Part shown: one piece after another, positions 38,025-47,580 of the stretch
How the letters are laid out: each line of letters opens with the position of its first letter
Numbering within the stretch: position 1 is the first letter of the stretch
Origin: Saprospiraceae bacterium
Lineage (GTDB): Bacteria; Bacteroidota; Bacteroidia; Chitinophagales; Saprospiraceae
Reading direction: 5' to 3'
Assembly: GCA_018224445.1 (NCBI GenBank)
Contig: JAGTVA010000025.1
Location: 1-57,867, forward strand
DNA: 57,867 nt
Translations under genes and position numbers: made by a program
Notes under the pieces: model-generated
Seen by the model: the letters and a program-made list of their open reading frames with translations, nothing else
The model's database searches: none
What the model was told of the DNA's origin: nothing

Positions 38025-39050
38025 ATGGATTCTAAAATACATTCAAACAAAAGTTTTTGGAAGAGGCCCGAAGGTTTTGTCGGAGGGTTGGTCATGTTTC
38101 TCGCCATGGTAGGAGCTGGGTACCTGGTATTTAGTTTTTTTCCACTTCTGCTGTCCCTTGCACAGAATATTTTGTGGTTGAGCTTTTTCCTTTTGGTGAT
38201 TGCTGCGGTATTGTATCTGATACTCGATCCAAAGATGAGGACCTTTATTTGGTATATGTACCAGAACATCATGCGTTGGTTTACCGGGCTGTTTATTCAA
38301 ATTGACCCCATAGGTATTTTAAAAAATTACATTGATGAACTCCGCGGCAATCTCAGCAAAATGTATCGTCAAATTGGAAAACTCAGGGGGCAGATGCACT
38401 TATTGATGGAACAGATTCACCTCAATAAAAAAGACATTGATTCCAATCTATCCCTCGTCAATGAGGCTCAGGAAAAAGATGATCGGTCCGCCGTGATTTT
38501 AAAGTCTCGAAAAGCAGGACGGCTAAGAGAATCCAATATTAAACTGGAGGAACTATACCGCAAAATGGAAATCCTATACAGGGTGCTGAATAAAATGTAT
38601 GAAAACTCTCAACTTTTGGTGGAGGATGTGGAGGATCAGGTTGAACTCAAAGAAAAAGAGAGGAAGATTATCCACGCCGGGCACTCAGCCATGCAATCGG
38701 CCATGAATATGATTTCTGGAAATACCGACCAGAGGATTCTTTTTGACCGGGCACTGGACGCAGTAGCAGATGATGTGGCTTCCAAGGTCGGAGAAATGGA
38801 ACAATTTATGGAACTCTCGGAAAATTTCATGGCTTCCATCGATTTGCAAAAGGGAATATTTGAAGAAAAAGGCCTTGCTATGCTTGAAAAGTGGGAGAAA
38901 CAAGGGGATTCTCTTTTGCTCGGCGAAGACAAAGAGTCCTTTATTAAGGAAAAGCAAACCGACCCCAAGGAACTGAAGCTTCCCGAAAAAATGGACAGTG
39001 CTGCACGGAAAAACAGACCGGATAATCAATACGATGCGTTTTTTGACTAA
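38025..39050 (+). CDS. Membrane-anchored helical protein resembling PspA/ESCRT-III architecture (hypothetical)
   Basis: Two N-terminal TM helices, then a long alpha-helical region (LRGNLSKMYRQIGKLRGQMHLLMEQIH...DRSAVILKSRKAGRLRESNIKLEELYRKMEILYRVLNKMYENSQLLVEDVEDQVELKEKERKII...). 3-bp gap from the upstream CDS. Confidence 0.7.
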   Translation: MDSKIHSNKSFWKRPEGFVGGLVMFLAMVGAGYLVFSFFPLLLSLAQNILWLSFFLLVIAAVLYLILDPKMRTFIWYMYQNIMRWFTGLFIQIDPIGILKNYIDELRGNLSKMYRQIGKLRGQMHLLMEQIHLNKKDIDSNLSLVNEAQEKDDRSAVILKSRKAGRLRESNIKLEELYRKMEILYRVLNKMYENSQLLVEDVEDQVELKEKERKIIHAGHSAMQSAMNMISGNTDQRILFDRALDAVADDVASKVGEMEQFMELSENFMASIDLQKGIFEEKGLAMLEKWEKQGDSLLLGEDKESFIKEKQTDPKELKLPEKMDSAARKNRPDNQYDAFFD

Positions 39051-39125
39051 TAAATATACCGTAATTTTAAACTTTTATCCCTATTTTGCCATTGTAATTA
39101 ATCAACCAACTAAAATTTAATAATT

Positions 39126-39983
39126 ATGAAAAATCTATTACCCATTTTACTAGGAGGCTTGTTTATGCTGTTTTCTGCAGGACAGGCCAATGCTCAATTG
39201 CAGACCCCGGCAGCCAGTCCTAATGCCAAAGCCACATACAGTGTGGGTTTAAGCGAGGTGCACATTGATTACAACCGACCCAGTGCGAGAGACAGGGTTA
39301 TTTTTGGAGGCCTGGTTCCTTACGGTGAGCCATGGAGAACAGGTGCAAATGCTTCTTCAAAAATTACTTTCTCTGATGATGTGGAGATAATGGGAAACGC
39401 CCTTGAGGCGGGAACCTACTCTCTGTTCACTGTTCCGGGTGAGGAAGAATGGGAAATTATTTTCCACAGCAATCTTCGTCACAATACCCCGGGAGGAAGA
39501 GATGCGAGTGAGGACGCGCTGGTAATTACAGTACCGTCACATCACCACGAGGATGCTTTTGTAGAAACCTTCACCATAAGTTTGGATTATCTCAGAAACA
39601 ACTCTGCCCATATTGTAATCGTATGGGAAAGCACTTCTGTACTTATCCCTTTTACAGTGGATACAGATGCTAAAGTAATGGCCAATATTGAACGCGTAAT
39701 GGCAGGCCCATCAGGCAGAGACTATTATGTAGCCGCTGCATACTACCTCGATGAAGGAAAAGATTTCAATCAGGCTTTAAAGTGGATGAACAAAAGCATC
39801 GAAAAAGACGGTGAGCGTTTTTGGGTTCTCAGAACCAAAGGTTTGATTGAAAAAGAACTGGGCATGAAGGATGCCGCCATTAAGTCGTTGAATAAATCTT
39901 CGGAATTGGCCAGAGAAATGGGCAATGAAGGTTATCCTAGAATGAACAATGAAACCATAGCGGAGATCAAAGGGAAAAAATAA
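39126..39983 (+). CDS. DUF2911 domain-containing exported protein with C-terminal TPR-like region
   Basis: LQTPAASPNAKATYSVGLSEVHIDYNRPSARDRVIFGGLVPYGEPWRTGANASSKITFSDDVEIMG. Confidence 0.92.
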   Translation: MKNLLPILLGGLFMLFSAGQANAQLQTPAASPNAKATYSVGLSEVHIDYNRPSARDRVIFGGLVPYGEPWRTGANASSKITFSDDVEIMGNALEAGTYSLFTVPGEEEWEIIFHSNLRHNTPGGRDASEDALVITVPSHHHEDAFVETFTISLDYLRNNSAHIVIVWESTSVLIPFTVDTDAKVMANIERVMAGPSGRDYYVAAAYYLDEGKDFNQALKWMNKSIEKDGERFWVLRTKGLIEKELGMKDAAIKSLNKSSELAREMGNEGYPRMNNETIAEIKGKK

Positions 39984-40017
39984 AGTTCGAAACTTTATTG
40001 AAGTAATATTCGTAAAA

Positions 40018-40047
40018 ATGGGTAGCATGCGCTGCCCATTTTTTTTT
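40018..40047 (+). terminator. Rho-independent terminator after the DUF2911 gene
   Basis: ATGGGTAGC-ATGC-GCTGCCCAT followed by T9; 9-bp stem with one G-T pair. Confidence 0.88.
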
Positions 40048-40053
40048 GCCTCT

Positions 40054-41523
40054 TTACTTTAAACCTTTCACCTCCTCCAAAGCTTCTGAAAGCATTTCCA
40101 GCGCTTTATCTATGGTCGAGAGATGAGTCCTGAAGCTGAGTACAGCACACCTCAACCAAACCCGGCCCTTTAGGGTGGTACTCGAAAGGAACACCCGGCC
40201 ATCCCGATGGCAAGCTTTTATCAATTCCGTATTAAACTCGTCTATCCGGTGGGGTTCAATTCCCTGGGTATACCGATAGAGGACAATAGAGAGTTCAGGC
40301 TTACCTCCGGTTTCAAATCCCATCTCTCCGATTTTTTCATAAAAATACAGCGCCAAAAGGTGTTTTTCTTCCAAAGCCTTTCTAAAACTGTCCAAGCCGA
40401 TTAATTTGAGAGGCAACCACATGCGTAAACCCCTGAAGTGGCGGGTGAGTTCCGGGGAAATGTCTGCAGGAGATAGTACGGATTTCCCCGTATATGCATC
40501 GCGCATATAATTGGCCTGATAGTGGTGGCTTTTAAGCAGGGCATCTACATCCTTTATGATTACGGCTCCAGTCCCATAGGGCAAAAACAACCCCTTGTGG
40601 GGGTCAATGGCAATGGAGTCGCACTCAGCAATTCCCTTAAAATAGTCTTTCAAACCCTCCACCAGGATAAAGAACCCCCCGTAGGCCGCATCTACGTGAT
40701 GCCACAATTGGTACTTCTTACATATATCAGAAATTCCGGCCAAAGGGTCTACTACTCCACTGTCCGTAGTACCTGCCGTACTCACCACCAGAAAGGGATT
40801 CAATCCCTTTTTTCGATCTTCTGCTATGAATTCTTCCAACTGATCCAAAGGCATTTTGTATTCGCTATCTGTTTGAATATTCCTGTGGATCGCATCGCCC
40901 AAACCGGCAATTCTTATGGCTTTATGCAAACAGTGATGCACCTGTGAGGTGTGGTAAATTACCGCCTTGCTCACTCCCGCTCCCGATATGGAGTGGGCAT
41001 CTCTTGCAACTGTTACCGCAGTGAGGGTGGCAATGGATCCACCAGAAGTTAAATTTCCGACAGCCCCTTTTGGAAACCCCAAAATTTCAATCAACCAGTC
41101 CACCATCATATGTTCCATCCGCACTGCACCAGGACTTCCAAAATATACCCCGGCATATTTGTTGGTGACGGCCGCGAGAAAATCTCCCACAGCCGAAGTA
41201 TAAAGCCCCCCTCCGGGTATGTATCCCAAATGTCCGCCGGAGGCTGGATTGATTCCAGGTTTTTCAACATACTCCTCAAAGAGGGCCAGGAGTTTCTCCA
41301 GATTCTCACCTTTCTCTCCCACTTTGTAATTCTCTAAATTTTTAGAAAAGTCCTCTGCTATGTACCCCGGACTTTCATCTATTTCGGATAGAAAACGATC
41401 CGTATATTTGACTACCTCACCAAGCAACTGCCCTCTGGTTGATGCATCCGGATCCAGTGATTGGGAATCCCCTTGTAGTTTTTTAATTTTATTAACCAAT
41501 TCATCCATAAAACCTATGTTCAT
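40054..41523 (-). CDS. Group II pyridoxal-dependent decarboxylase
   Basis: GNLTSGGSIATLTAVTVARDAH, WHHVDAAYGGFFIL, and PLP lysine region CDSIAIDPHKGLFLPYGTGAVI. Confidence 0.93.
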   Translation of the reverse strand: MNIGFMDELVNKIKKLQGDSQSLDPDASTRGQLLGEVVKYTDRFLSEIDESPGYIAEDFSKNLENYKVGEKGENLEKLLALFEEYVEKPGINPASGGHLGYIPGGGLYTSAVGDFLAAVTNKYAGVYFGSPGAVRMEHMMVDWLIEILGFPKGAVGNLTSGGSIATLTAVTVARDAHSISGAGVSKAVIYHTSQVHHCLHKAIRIAGLGDAIHRNIQTDSEYKMPLDQLEEFIAEDRKKGLNPFLVVSTAGTTDSGVVDPLAGISDICKKYQLWHHVDAAYGGFFILVEGLKDYFKGIAECDSIAIDPHKGLFLPYGTGAVIIKDVDALLKSHHYQANYMRDAYTGKSVLSPADISPELTRHFRGLRMWLPLKLIGLDSFRKALEEKHLLALYFYEKIGEMGFETGGKPELSIVLYRYTQGIEPHRIDEFNTELIKACHRDGRVFLSSTTLKGRVWLRCAVLSFRTHLSTIDKALEMLSEALEEVKGLK

Positions 41524-43232
41524 TTTTTATTTCCACTTCCCAACAGATAATATAGAATTTGCCCTACTATCATCACCAAAATACACCCCAGGAGATTTAA
41601 CCACAAATACCCCAGACTTATGTATCCGTATTTATCCAGAAAGTATGTGGCTATTACCAAGGCCTCCGCTATCAGCGTGGCCGGAAAAATGTGACGCCCC
41701 TTGAGGTGTTTCATAAAAAAGGCAGCGACAAACACTCCGAGAATAGCTCCATAAAACAGCGATCCAATAATATTAACCGCCTGAATTAAATTTTCAAAAA
41801 GAGAGGCAAAAGTAGCAAATGCAAGTGCAATCAATCCCCAAAGCACCGTAAAGCCCTTAGAGGCCTTGAGGTAGTGCCGATCACTTTTGTCTTTGGCAAA
41901 ATTCCGCTTATACAAATCCACTACAGTGGTCGTTGACAAGGCGTTGAGTTCAGAAGCGGTAGAGGACATAGCGGCTGAAAAAATAACCGCCAACAACAAT
42001 CCAATAAGCCCTACAGGCAAGAAGTTCAAGACAAAAGTAATAAATACATAATCCGTATCTTTAGTATCCAATCGCGGGTCCACCTGAGTGATAATTTCCT
42101 TGGCATCGTCCCGAAGCTGATTTTCCACTACCATCATATTCCGGATCTCATCGGCCAGTACATTGGTTTCCTGCCCCCTTCCCTCCGCTTTTCTGAGGTC
42201 TGTATACTGGTGGATCAAATCCTTTTTTTGTTGGTGTACCTCCAGGTACTCCGCCTCGAGCGTGAGGAAATCCCCGCTGCGTTCCGATTCCATTACAATG
42301 GCAGTATTGGCGGGGTTAAAATGCAGTGGAGACTGCTGAAACTGGAAAAATATAAAAACCAAAACCCCCACGAGAAGTATGAAAAACTGCATGGGAATCT
42401 TGAACAATCCGTTAAACATCAATCCCATTCTACTCTCGTTGAGTGACTTACCGGAGAGGTACCGCTGGACCTGGGATTGATCCGTACCGAAATAGGAGAG
42501 GAATAAAAAGGTACCCCCTATTAGGCCTGACCACACGTTATACCGGTTAGAGAGATCGAACTCAAAATCGATTACATTAAGTCTTCCCGTCTCTCCTGCA
42601 ATAAAGAGAGCATCATTGAACCCCGTATTTTCAGGTAATAGCTGGATACAATAGAAAAAAGCCAGGAACATACCCGTCATGATGACAATCATCTGTTGCT
42701 TCTGCGTCTGACTCACCGCCTGGGTTCCCCCTGCCACCGTATAAACAATAACCAGAAAACCTATGATCACATTGGTTGCATTGAGATTCCACCCCAAAAT
42801 GGTCGACAGTATAATGGAAGGTGCGTAAATGGTAATACCTGCTGCCAATCCCCGCTGTACCAAAAATAGAATAGAAGTGAGACTCCGGGTCTTGAGGTCA
42901 AATCTGGATTCCAGAAATTCATAAGCCGTGTAGACCTTTAATCTGTAATACAGTGGGAGAACAAACACACAGAGCAATACCATGGCCAGAGGGAGTCCAA
43001 AGTAAAATTGGACAAACGACATTCCATCGGCATAGGCCTGGCCGGGGGTAGATAAAAAGGTGATGGCAGAAGCCTGGGTGGCCATAATAGAAATACCAAT
43101 CAACCACCACTGCATGGTACCGTCGCCCCTCAGGTAGCTCTCAGAAGTCTTTATGTGCCTGGTCTTGACAATGCCGTATAAAACAATAAAGAAAAGAGTG
43201 CCACAAAGCACTATCCAGTCGATTGGGCTCAT
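41520..43232 (-). CDS. Sodium:solute symporter (SSS family)
   Basis: IGISIMATQASAITFLSTPGQAYADGMSFVQFYFGLPLAM, GGTQAVSQTQKQQMIVIM, FSAAMSSTASELNALSTTTVVDLYKR; overlaps the decarboxylase start by 4 nt. Confidence 0.95.
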   Translation of the reverse strand: MSPIDWIVLCGTLFFIVLYGIVKTRHIKTSESYLRGDGTMQWWLIGISIMATQASAITFLSTPGQAYADGMSFVQFYFGLPLAMVLLCVFVLPLYYRLKVYTAYEFLESRFDLKTRSLTSILFLVQRGLAAGITIYAPSIILSTILGWNLNATNVIIGFLVIVYTVAGGTQAVSQTQKQQMIVIMTGMFLAFFYCIQLLPENTGFNDALFIAGETGRLNVIDFEFDLSNRYNVWSGLIGGTFLFLSYFGTDQSQVQRYLSGKSLNESRMGLMFNGLFKIPMQFFILLVGVLVFIFFQFQQSPLHFNPANTAIVMESERSGDFLTLEAEYLEVHQQKKDLIHQYTDLRKAEGRGQETNVLADEIRNMMVVENQLRDDAKEIITQVDPRLDTKDTDYVFITFVLNFLPVGLIGLLLAVIFSAAMSSTASELNALSTTTVVDLYKRNFAKDKSDRHYLKASKGFTVLWGLIALAFATFASLFENLIQAVNIIGSLFYGAILGVFVAAFFMKHLKGRHIFPATLIAEALVIATYFLDKYGYISLGYLWLNLLGCILVMIVGQILYYLLGSGNKK

Positions 43233-43235
43233 GGA

Positions 43236-43385
43236 TTAGGTGGTATATATTCGCATAAATAAATAGAAGAGCACGGCAAAAATCACATTGATCAAGATTA
43301 ACCAGAAATATATCCTGGACCAGGTTCCAAATATTGGAGCCTCATCTTCATCCGATTCCACGATTTTAGGTTTTGGGTCATTCAT
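43236..43385 (-). CDS. Single-TM small protein, 49 aa, possible symporter accessory subunit
   Basis: MNDPKPKIVESDEDEAPIFGTWSRIYFWLILINVIFAVLFYLFMRIYTT; start overlaps the PIG-L stop (ATGA-type) and it ends 3 bp before the SSS start. The track ORF 43236-43625 is an N-terminal over-extension. Confidence 0.75.
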   Translation of the reverse strand: MNDPKPKIVESDEDEAPIFGTWSRIYFWLILINVIFAVLFYLFMRIYTT

Positions 43386-45876
43386 CCGATCCGAGAGATA
43401 AAATATTAGCAAATAATCTAAACGAACCGGGAACCCCGGCCGGCAATTGCCTGAACCATGCGTATCCGGTGTAAATGTAATAACCGTCCCCGTAAGGCGC
43501 AACCAATAATCCTCCGTCCCTTGAGGGTTCGTTGGGATCATTGGAGCCCAGGATGGGAGTGAATTCTTCATCCCACTCATCGGCAAAATACAATCCACGC
43601 TCTTGCACCCAGCCTTCGAAATCATCTGAAGTTATGGTGTTGGGGAAATTCAATACCGGGTGATCCGGTTGTAGAAATCTGACCTCGGCAGTATGGTCCG
43701 TCACTCTGTTTCTGGAAATATTCAGTTGGTAGGGAGCGATTTGATCTGTGTTTAACCTAAATCCCGTATTGTACTGAACGATCAGATTGCCGCCGTTTTT
43801 AACATACTCAAAGAGGCGTTCCTGTGCAAATCCCAATTCTTCAATCGTATTGTATGCCCTGATACCTGTCACTATGGCCTGATAGTGGGAAATCGGTGTT
43901 GTCAACAATTCTGCTGGATTGAGTATGTCCACCCGATAACCCACCTGCGTCAATGCACCGGGAATGTTGTCACCGGAACCCATGATGTAAGCAATTCGAT
44001 CGCCCGCCACCTCTACATCCACCCTCACTGCCCTGGCCTCCGCCTGAGAAAGCACATTCAGTTTGGGGATGTAATCGTATTCAATAACCGTCAGGCTTTT
44101 ATCAAAAACTTCACCATCGACTGTTGCCCTGAGTTTTAATTTTTCGTCACTCTGGTAATCCGGGGATTGAAGCCTGGTGGAAAAAACGCGGGTCTGCCCC
44201 TTTCTGTTAATTTCAAAGTTCCAATTGGTTTCTGAAGCCGACCAACCACGGGGCAAAACTAATTCTACTTTTCCCGAGACATCGTCTTTAGAGCCCGTCA
44301 CCGACACCTCTATTTCACGATCCCGTTCGGATCCAAATACAAATGTTTTTTGGACAAATTGTACAGCTACTGCGGGCAATATGTCAAAGCGTTCGTAAAT
44401 CTCTCCCTTTGCGGGGTTTACGTATTTATAAATAACGGGTATGCGGTAGCTGATCTTTCTTCCCATAATTTCAACATCGTAATCCACATATAAGTAAGGA
44501 GGGGTTTCCGGTTTTCCCCTAATACTCTGATCTTTTACTTCCTGCAGACCACTTGTCCCCTTTTCCTCCAACCAATAAGGAGTAGTCAGATCGGCATTAT
44601 CGGGAATCGTCATTTTTTCATAAATCTTATAGGCCCGGTTGTGTTCCATAGACAAGTTGAGGGTAGTATCGGGACCCTGTGGGTAAAAACGAAGGTTACT
44701 TATTTTGGCCTCTACCGGCAACCTCATGGTAATTTCTGTGGTAAATTCCACTTCCTCTCTTTCCGCTGCATACTGTCGGTCAGCTGTAGTTTCAAGGAAA
44801 AGACCGGCACACCACTTAATCAAATGGTCTGCCTGCTCCAGCTTTTTGGCTCTCCAAAATTCATCCTCTATTTTTTCGATATAATCCCTCATTTCAAGGA
44901 GTACGGGTATCGAGTGATGTGGGACTCTGTGGTCGTACTCTTCATCCAATCTTTTGCCCAATTTCTCCAGTCTGCCGCTCGGATCTACCCGATTCCAGCT
45001 GATGTCAATTCCCTCAAACAAATCGTTGCTACCCCCCAGTTCTTCGCCCTTGAGAAATTCCATGTACTCGGTCTGTGTGCCCCGGGTGGCAGCGGCACCA
45101 AATCCCTGACACTTGTGCATACTTCGACTGCGGCCCGCGATCTCAGAATTGGATTGGCCGAGTAGGGGAAGATAAACTCCAATGTCCGCGGTAACCATAT
45201 TGGATTTATCGGCTTCCTCAAACCGCTCTCTGCTTCCAAAAAACCACCAGGAAGTATTGAAAAATAAGCGGGTGGGCTGCCAGGGTTCCACATAATCCAA
45301 ATGATAAGAAAATTCTGAGGGATCTTTGCTGAGGTCAAAAGCTTCGTATCCCAAAATTCCCGCTGCAGTATGGTGGCCATGCGTCCTTCCCGGAGATCGG
45401 TGGTCGAAGCGATTAATGACTACATCGGGCCTTAATTTCCGTATGGCCCAAACCACATCTGAAAGGGCTTCGTCCTTGCCCCACATCCTGAATGTCTCAT
45501 CGGGATGCTTGCTGTAACCAAAATCCCTGGTTCTTGCGAAAAACTGATTTCCGCCGTCTATTCTCCTCGCTCCCAGCAATTCCTGAGTTCTGATTACGCC
45601 CATCTCGTCACCCAATTCGGGGCCGATCAGGTTTTGGCCACCGCCGCCCCGGGTTGTAGAAATATAAGTAGTTTCCAGGTGTCTGTGGTTGACAAGCCAG
45701 GAAATCAATCTGGTATTCTCGTCGTCCGGATGAGCAGCTACATAGAGCACGGAGCCCAGTGTGTTGAATTTTTTGATTTCGTGGTGAATCTCTGAGGAGC
45801 TGTAATGAACCGGGGTTTGTCCAAATGCCGTCAGAGAGGATATTAAAAAGGTAATGGTTACAATGGTCCTTGACAT
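43378..45876 (-). CDS. PIG-L family deacetylase-like protein, secreted
   Basis: Signal peptide, YVAAHPDDENTRLISWLVNHRHLETTYISTTRGGGGQNLIGPELGDEMGVIRTQELLGARRIDGG, and RSPGRTHGHHTAAGIL. Confidence 0.92.
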   Translation of the reverse strand: MSRTIVTITFLISSLTAFGQTPVHYSSSEIHHEIKKFNTLGSVLYVAAHPDDENTRLISWLVNHRHLETTYISTTRGGGGQNLIGPELGDEMGVIRTQELLGARRIDGGNQFFARTRDFGYSKHPDETFRMWGKDEALSDVVWAIRKLRPDVVINRFDHRSPGRTHGHHTAAGILGYEAFDLSKDPSEFSYHLDYVEPWQPTRLFFNTSWWFFGSRERFEEADKSNMVTADIGVYLPLLGQSNSEIAGRSRSMHKCQGFGAAATRGTQTEYMEFLKGEELGGSNDLFEGIDISWNRVDPSGRLEKLGKRLDEEYDHRVPHHSIPVLLEMRDYIEKIEDEFWRAKKLEQADHLIKWCAGLFLETTADRQYAAEREEVEFTTEITMRLPVEAKISNLRFYPQGPDTTLNLSMEHNRAYKIYEKMTIPDNADLTTPYWLEEKGTSGLQEVKDQSIRGKPETPPYLYVDYDVEIMGRKISYRIPVIYKYVNPAKGEIYERFDILPAVAVQFVQKTFVFGSERDREIEVSVTGSKDDVSGKVELVLPRGWSASETNWNFEINRKGQTRVFSTRLQSPDYQSDEKLKLRATVDGEVFDKSLTVIEYDYIPKLNVLSQAEARAVRVDVEVAGDRIAYIMGSGDNIPGALTQVGYRVDILNPAELLTTPISHYQAIVTGIRAYNTIEELGFAQERLFEYVKNGGNLIVQYNTGFRLNTDQIAPYQLNISRNRVTDHTAEVRFLQPDHPVLNFPNTITSDDFEGWVQERGLYFADEWDEEFTPILGSNDPNEPSRDGGLLVAPYGDGYYIYTGYAWFRQLPAGVPGSFRLFANILSLGSDE

Positions 45877-45895
45877 AGAGTATCGTTATTTTGCC

Positions 45896-45903
45896 CAAAG
45901 TTA
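45896..45903 (-). promoter_or_regulatory. -7 promoter element (TAACTTTG on minus strand) for the PIG-L/SSS/decarboxylase operon
   Basis: Reverse complement of CAAAGTTA, 19 bp upstream of the ATG (45876). Confidence 0.5.
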
Positions 45904-46144
45904 TTAAAATATTGGAAACCCATGATTTGTTTAACAAAACAGTAAATATAAGTCCGGATTATTCATGATGGATCCGGTTTATGTCAAAAGATTTTTTAAT
46001 TGTAAGAATTTCATCATTTTATCGTACCTTACAATACCTGACCACCTAAAACCATACAGTCCAAAACCTGGATATCCGAAGATTAATAACTGTGGAAGAA
46101 TGAAATTTTGAACTTCATTCACTCTTTATAAAAATTTATTAAAA

Positions 46145-47374
46145 ATGAAATCAGAAAAAATTACCTTTGAGAATTCAGACAGCTACACGCTATCCGCCAG
46201 TCTGGAATTACCCATTGACAGAAATCCTCACAATTTCTGCATTTTTGCCCACTGCTTCACCTGCTCTAAAAACCTACGGGCGGTCAGAAACATCGCGGAT
46301 GGGTTGACCAATAAGGGTTTTGGAGTACTCAGATTCGATTTTACCGGACTTGGGAATTCAGAAGGTGATTTTTCTTCTACCAATTTCAGTTCTCAGGTGA
46401 GCGACCTGCGCTCGGCTTATAAATACATCGAAAGCGAATTTAAAGCCCCTAGCCTTATGGTTGGACATTCTCTCGGGGGTACTGCTGTACTTATGGCCGC
46501 TTCTCAATTTCCCTTACTAAAAGCAGTCGCAACCATTGGAAGCCCGGCAGAACCAGCTCATGTTCAAAATTTAATCCGGGGAGACCTCGACCAAATAACA
46601 CAAAGCGGGCAGGCGGAGGTATCTATAGGTGGAAGGAATTTTACCATTAAAAAGCAGTTTCTGGATGATCTTGAAAAAAACAGTTTGCAAAACAGATTGA
46701 AGGAGCCCGACAAAGCAATATTGGTACTCCACTCCCCTCAGGACAAAATAGTTGGAATAAAGGAGGCAGAAAAAATCTACACCGCCGCCATGCACCCCAA
46801 GAGTTTTATTGGCCTGGACGGGGCGAATCACCTGCTTACCAATGACCAGGACGCCCTGTATGTGGGCGAAGTCATAGCGGCCTGGGCATACAGATATTTA
46901 GATTACCCTCAAAAAAACGATTTAAAGACCGACAAACAAACACTGGTTCGACTCGGAGAAAAAGAAGACAAATTTACTACTCAGGTTCAAATGGGAAAAC
47001 ACCATCTCGTTGCAGATGAACCCGCTTCGGCAGGTGGTTTTGATTACGGGCCTTCGCCCTACGACCTCCTCACCGCTTCTCTGGGAACCTGTACTGCAAT
47101 GACCCTCCGAATGTACGCCGATCGAAAAGGCATCCAACTGGATGAGGTCCGCGTTCACCTGCAACACGAAAAGGTTCACGCCACAGATGCCAATTCCGAA
47201 AGCCAAAAAGGCGAAAATAAAATTGACCGCATCTCGCGCATACTGGAGTTGGATGGAGACCTCACCGACAAGCAACGGCAACGCATGCTGGAAATCGCCG
47301 ACAAATGCCCGGTTCATAAAACTCTGACCCGGTCTGTATCCATCGAAAGCAAATTGATGGAAAGTGAAAAATAG
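46145..47374 (+). CDS. Bifunctional alpha/beta hydrolase / OsmC-family protein
   Basis: Hydrolase part: FAHCFTCSKNLRAVRNIADGLTNKGFGVLRFDFTGLGNSEGDFSS...GHSLGGTAVL. OsmC part: SAGGFDYGPSPYDLLTASLGTCTAMTLRMYADRKG...CPVHKTL. Confidence 0.93.
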   Translation: MKSEKITFENSDSYTLSASLELPIDRNPHNFCIFAHCFTCSKNLRAVRNIADGLTNKGFGVLRFDFTGLGNSEGDFSSTNFSSQVSDLRSAYKYIESEFKAPSLMVGHSLGGTAVLMAASQFPLLKAVATIGSPAEPAHVQNLIRGDLDQITQSGQAEVSIGGRNFTIKKQFLDDLEKNSLQNRLKEPDKAILVLHSPQDKIVGIKEAEKIYTAAMHPKSFIGLDGANHLLTNDQDALYVGEVIAAWAYRYLDYPQKNDLKTDKQTLVRLGEKEDKFTTQVQMGKHHLVADEPASAGGFDYGPSPYDLLTASLGTCTAMTLRMYADRKGIQLDEVRVHLQHEKVHATDANSESQKGENKIDRISRILELDGDLTDKQRQRMLEIADKCPVHKTLTRSVSIESKLMESEK

Positions 47375-47580
47375 GTTTTAACAGTTAAACTTTTTGCGCT
47401 AGTCTGCATTTATGAAGGCAGAGTGGAGAGGAGCAGCGAAATAGAGTGTTATATAAATCAACGGCTAAACTATTTAGGATGCACCCCGATATTAATCCGG
47501 CAATGAGAATGAAATAAAAGTGCCAAAGAACAGCTGTGCGTTTTGAATAAAAATAAAAAAGAACAAATAAAAAACCATCA

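Noticed and set aside
45954-45977. Inverted repeat CCGGAT-(12 nt)-ATCCGG as terminator or operator
   Set aside because: Only a 6-bp stem and no adjacent T run. It could be a chance palindrome, so it was not called.
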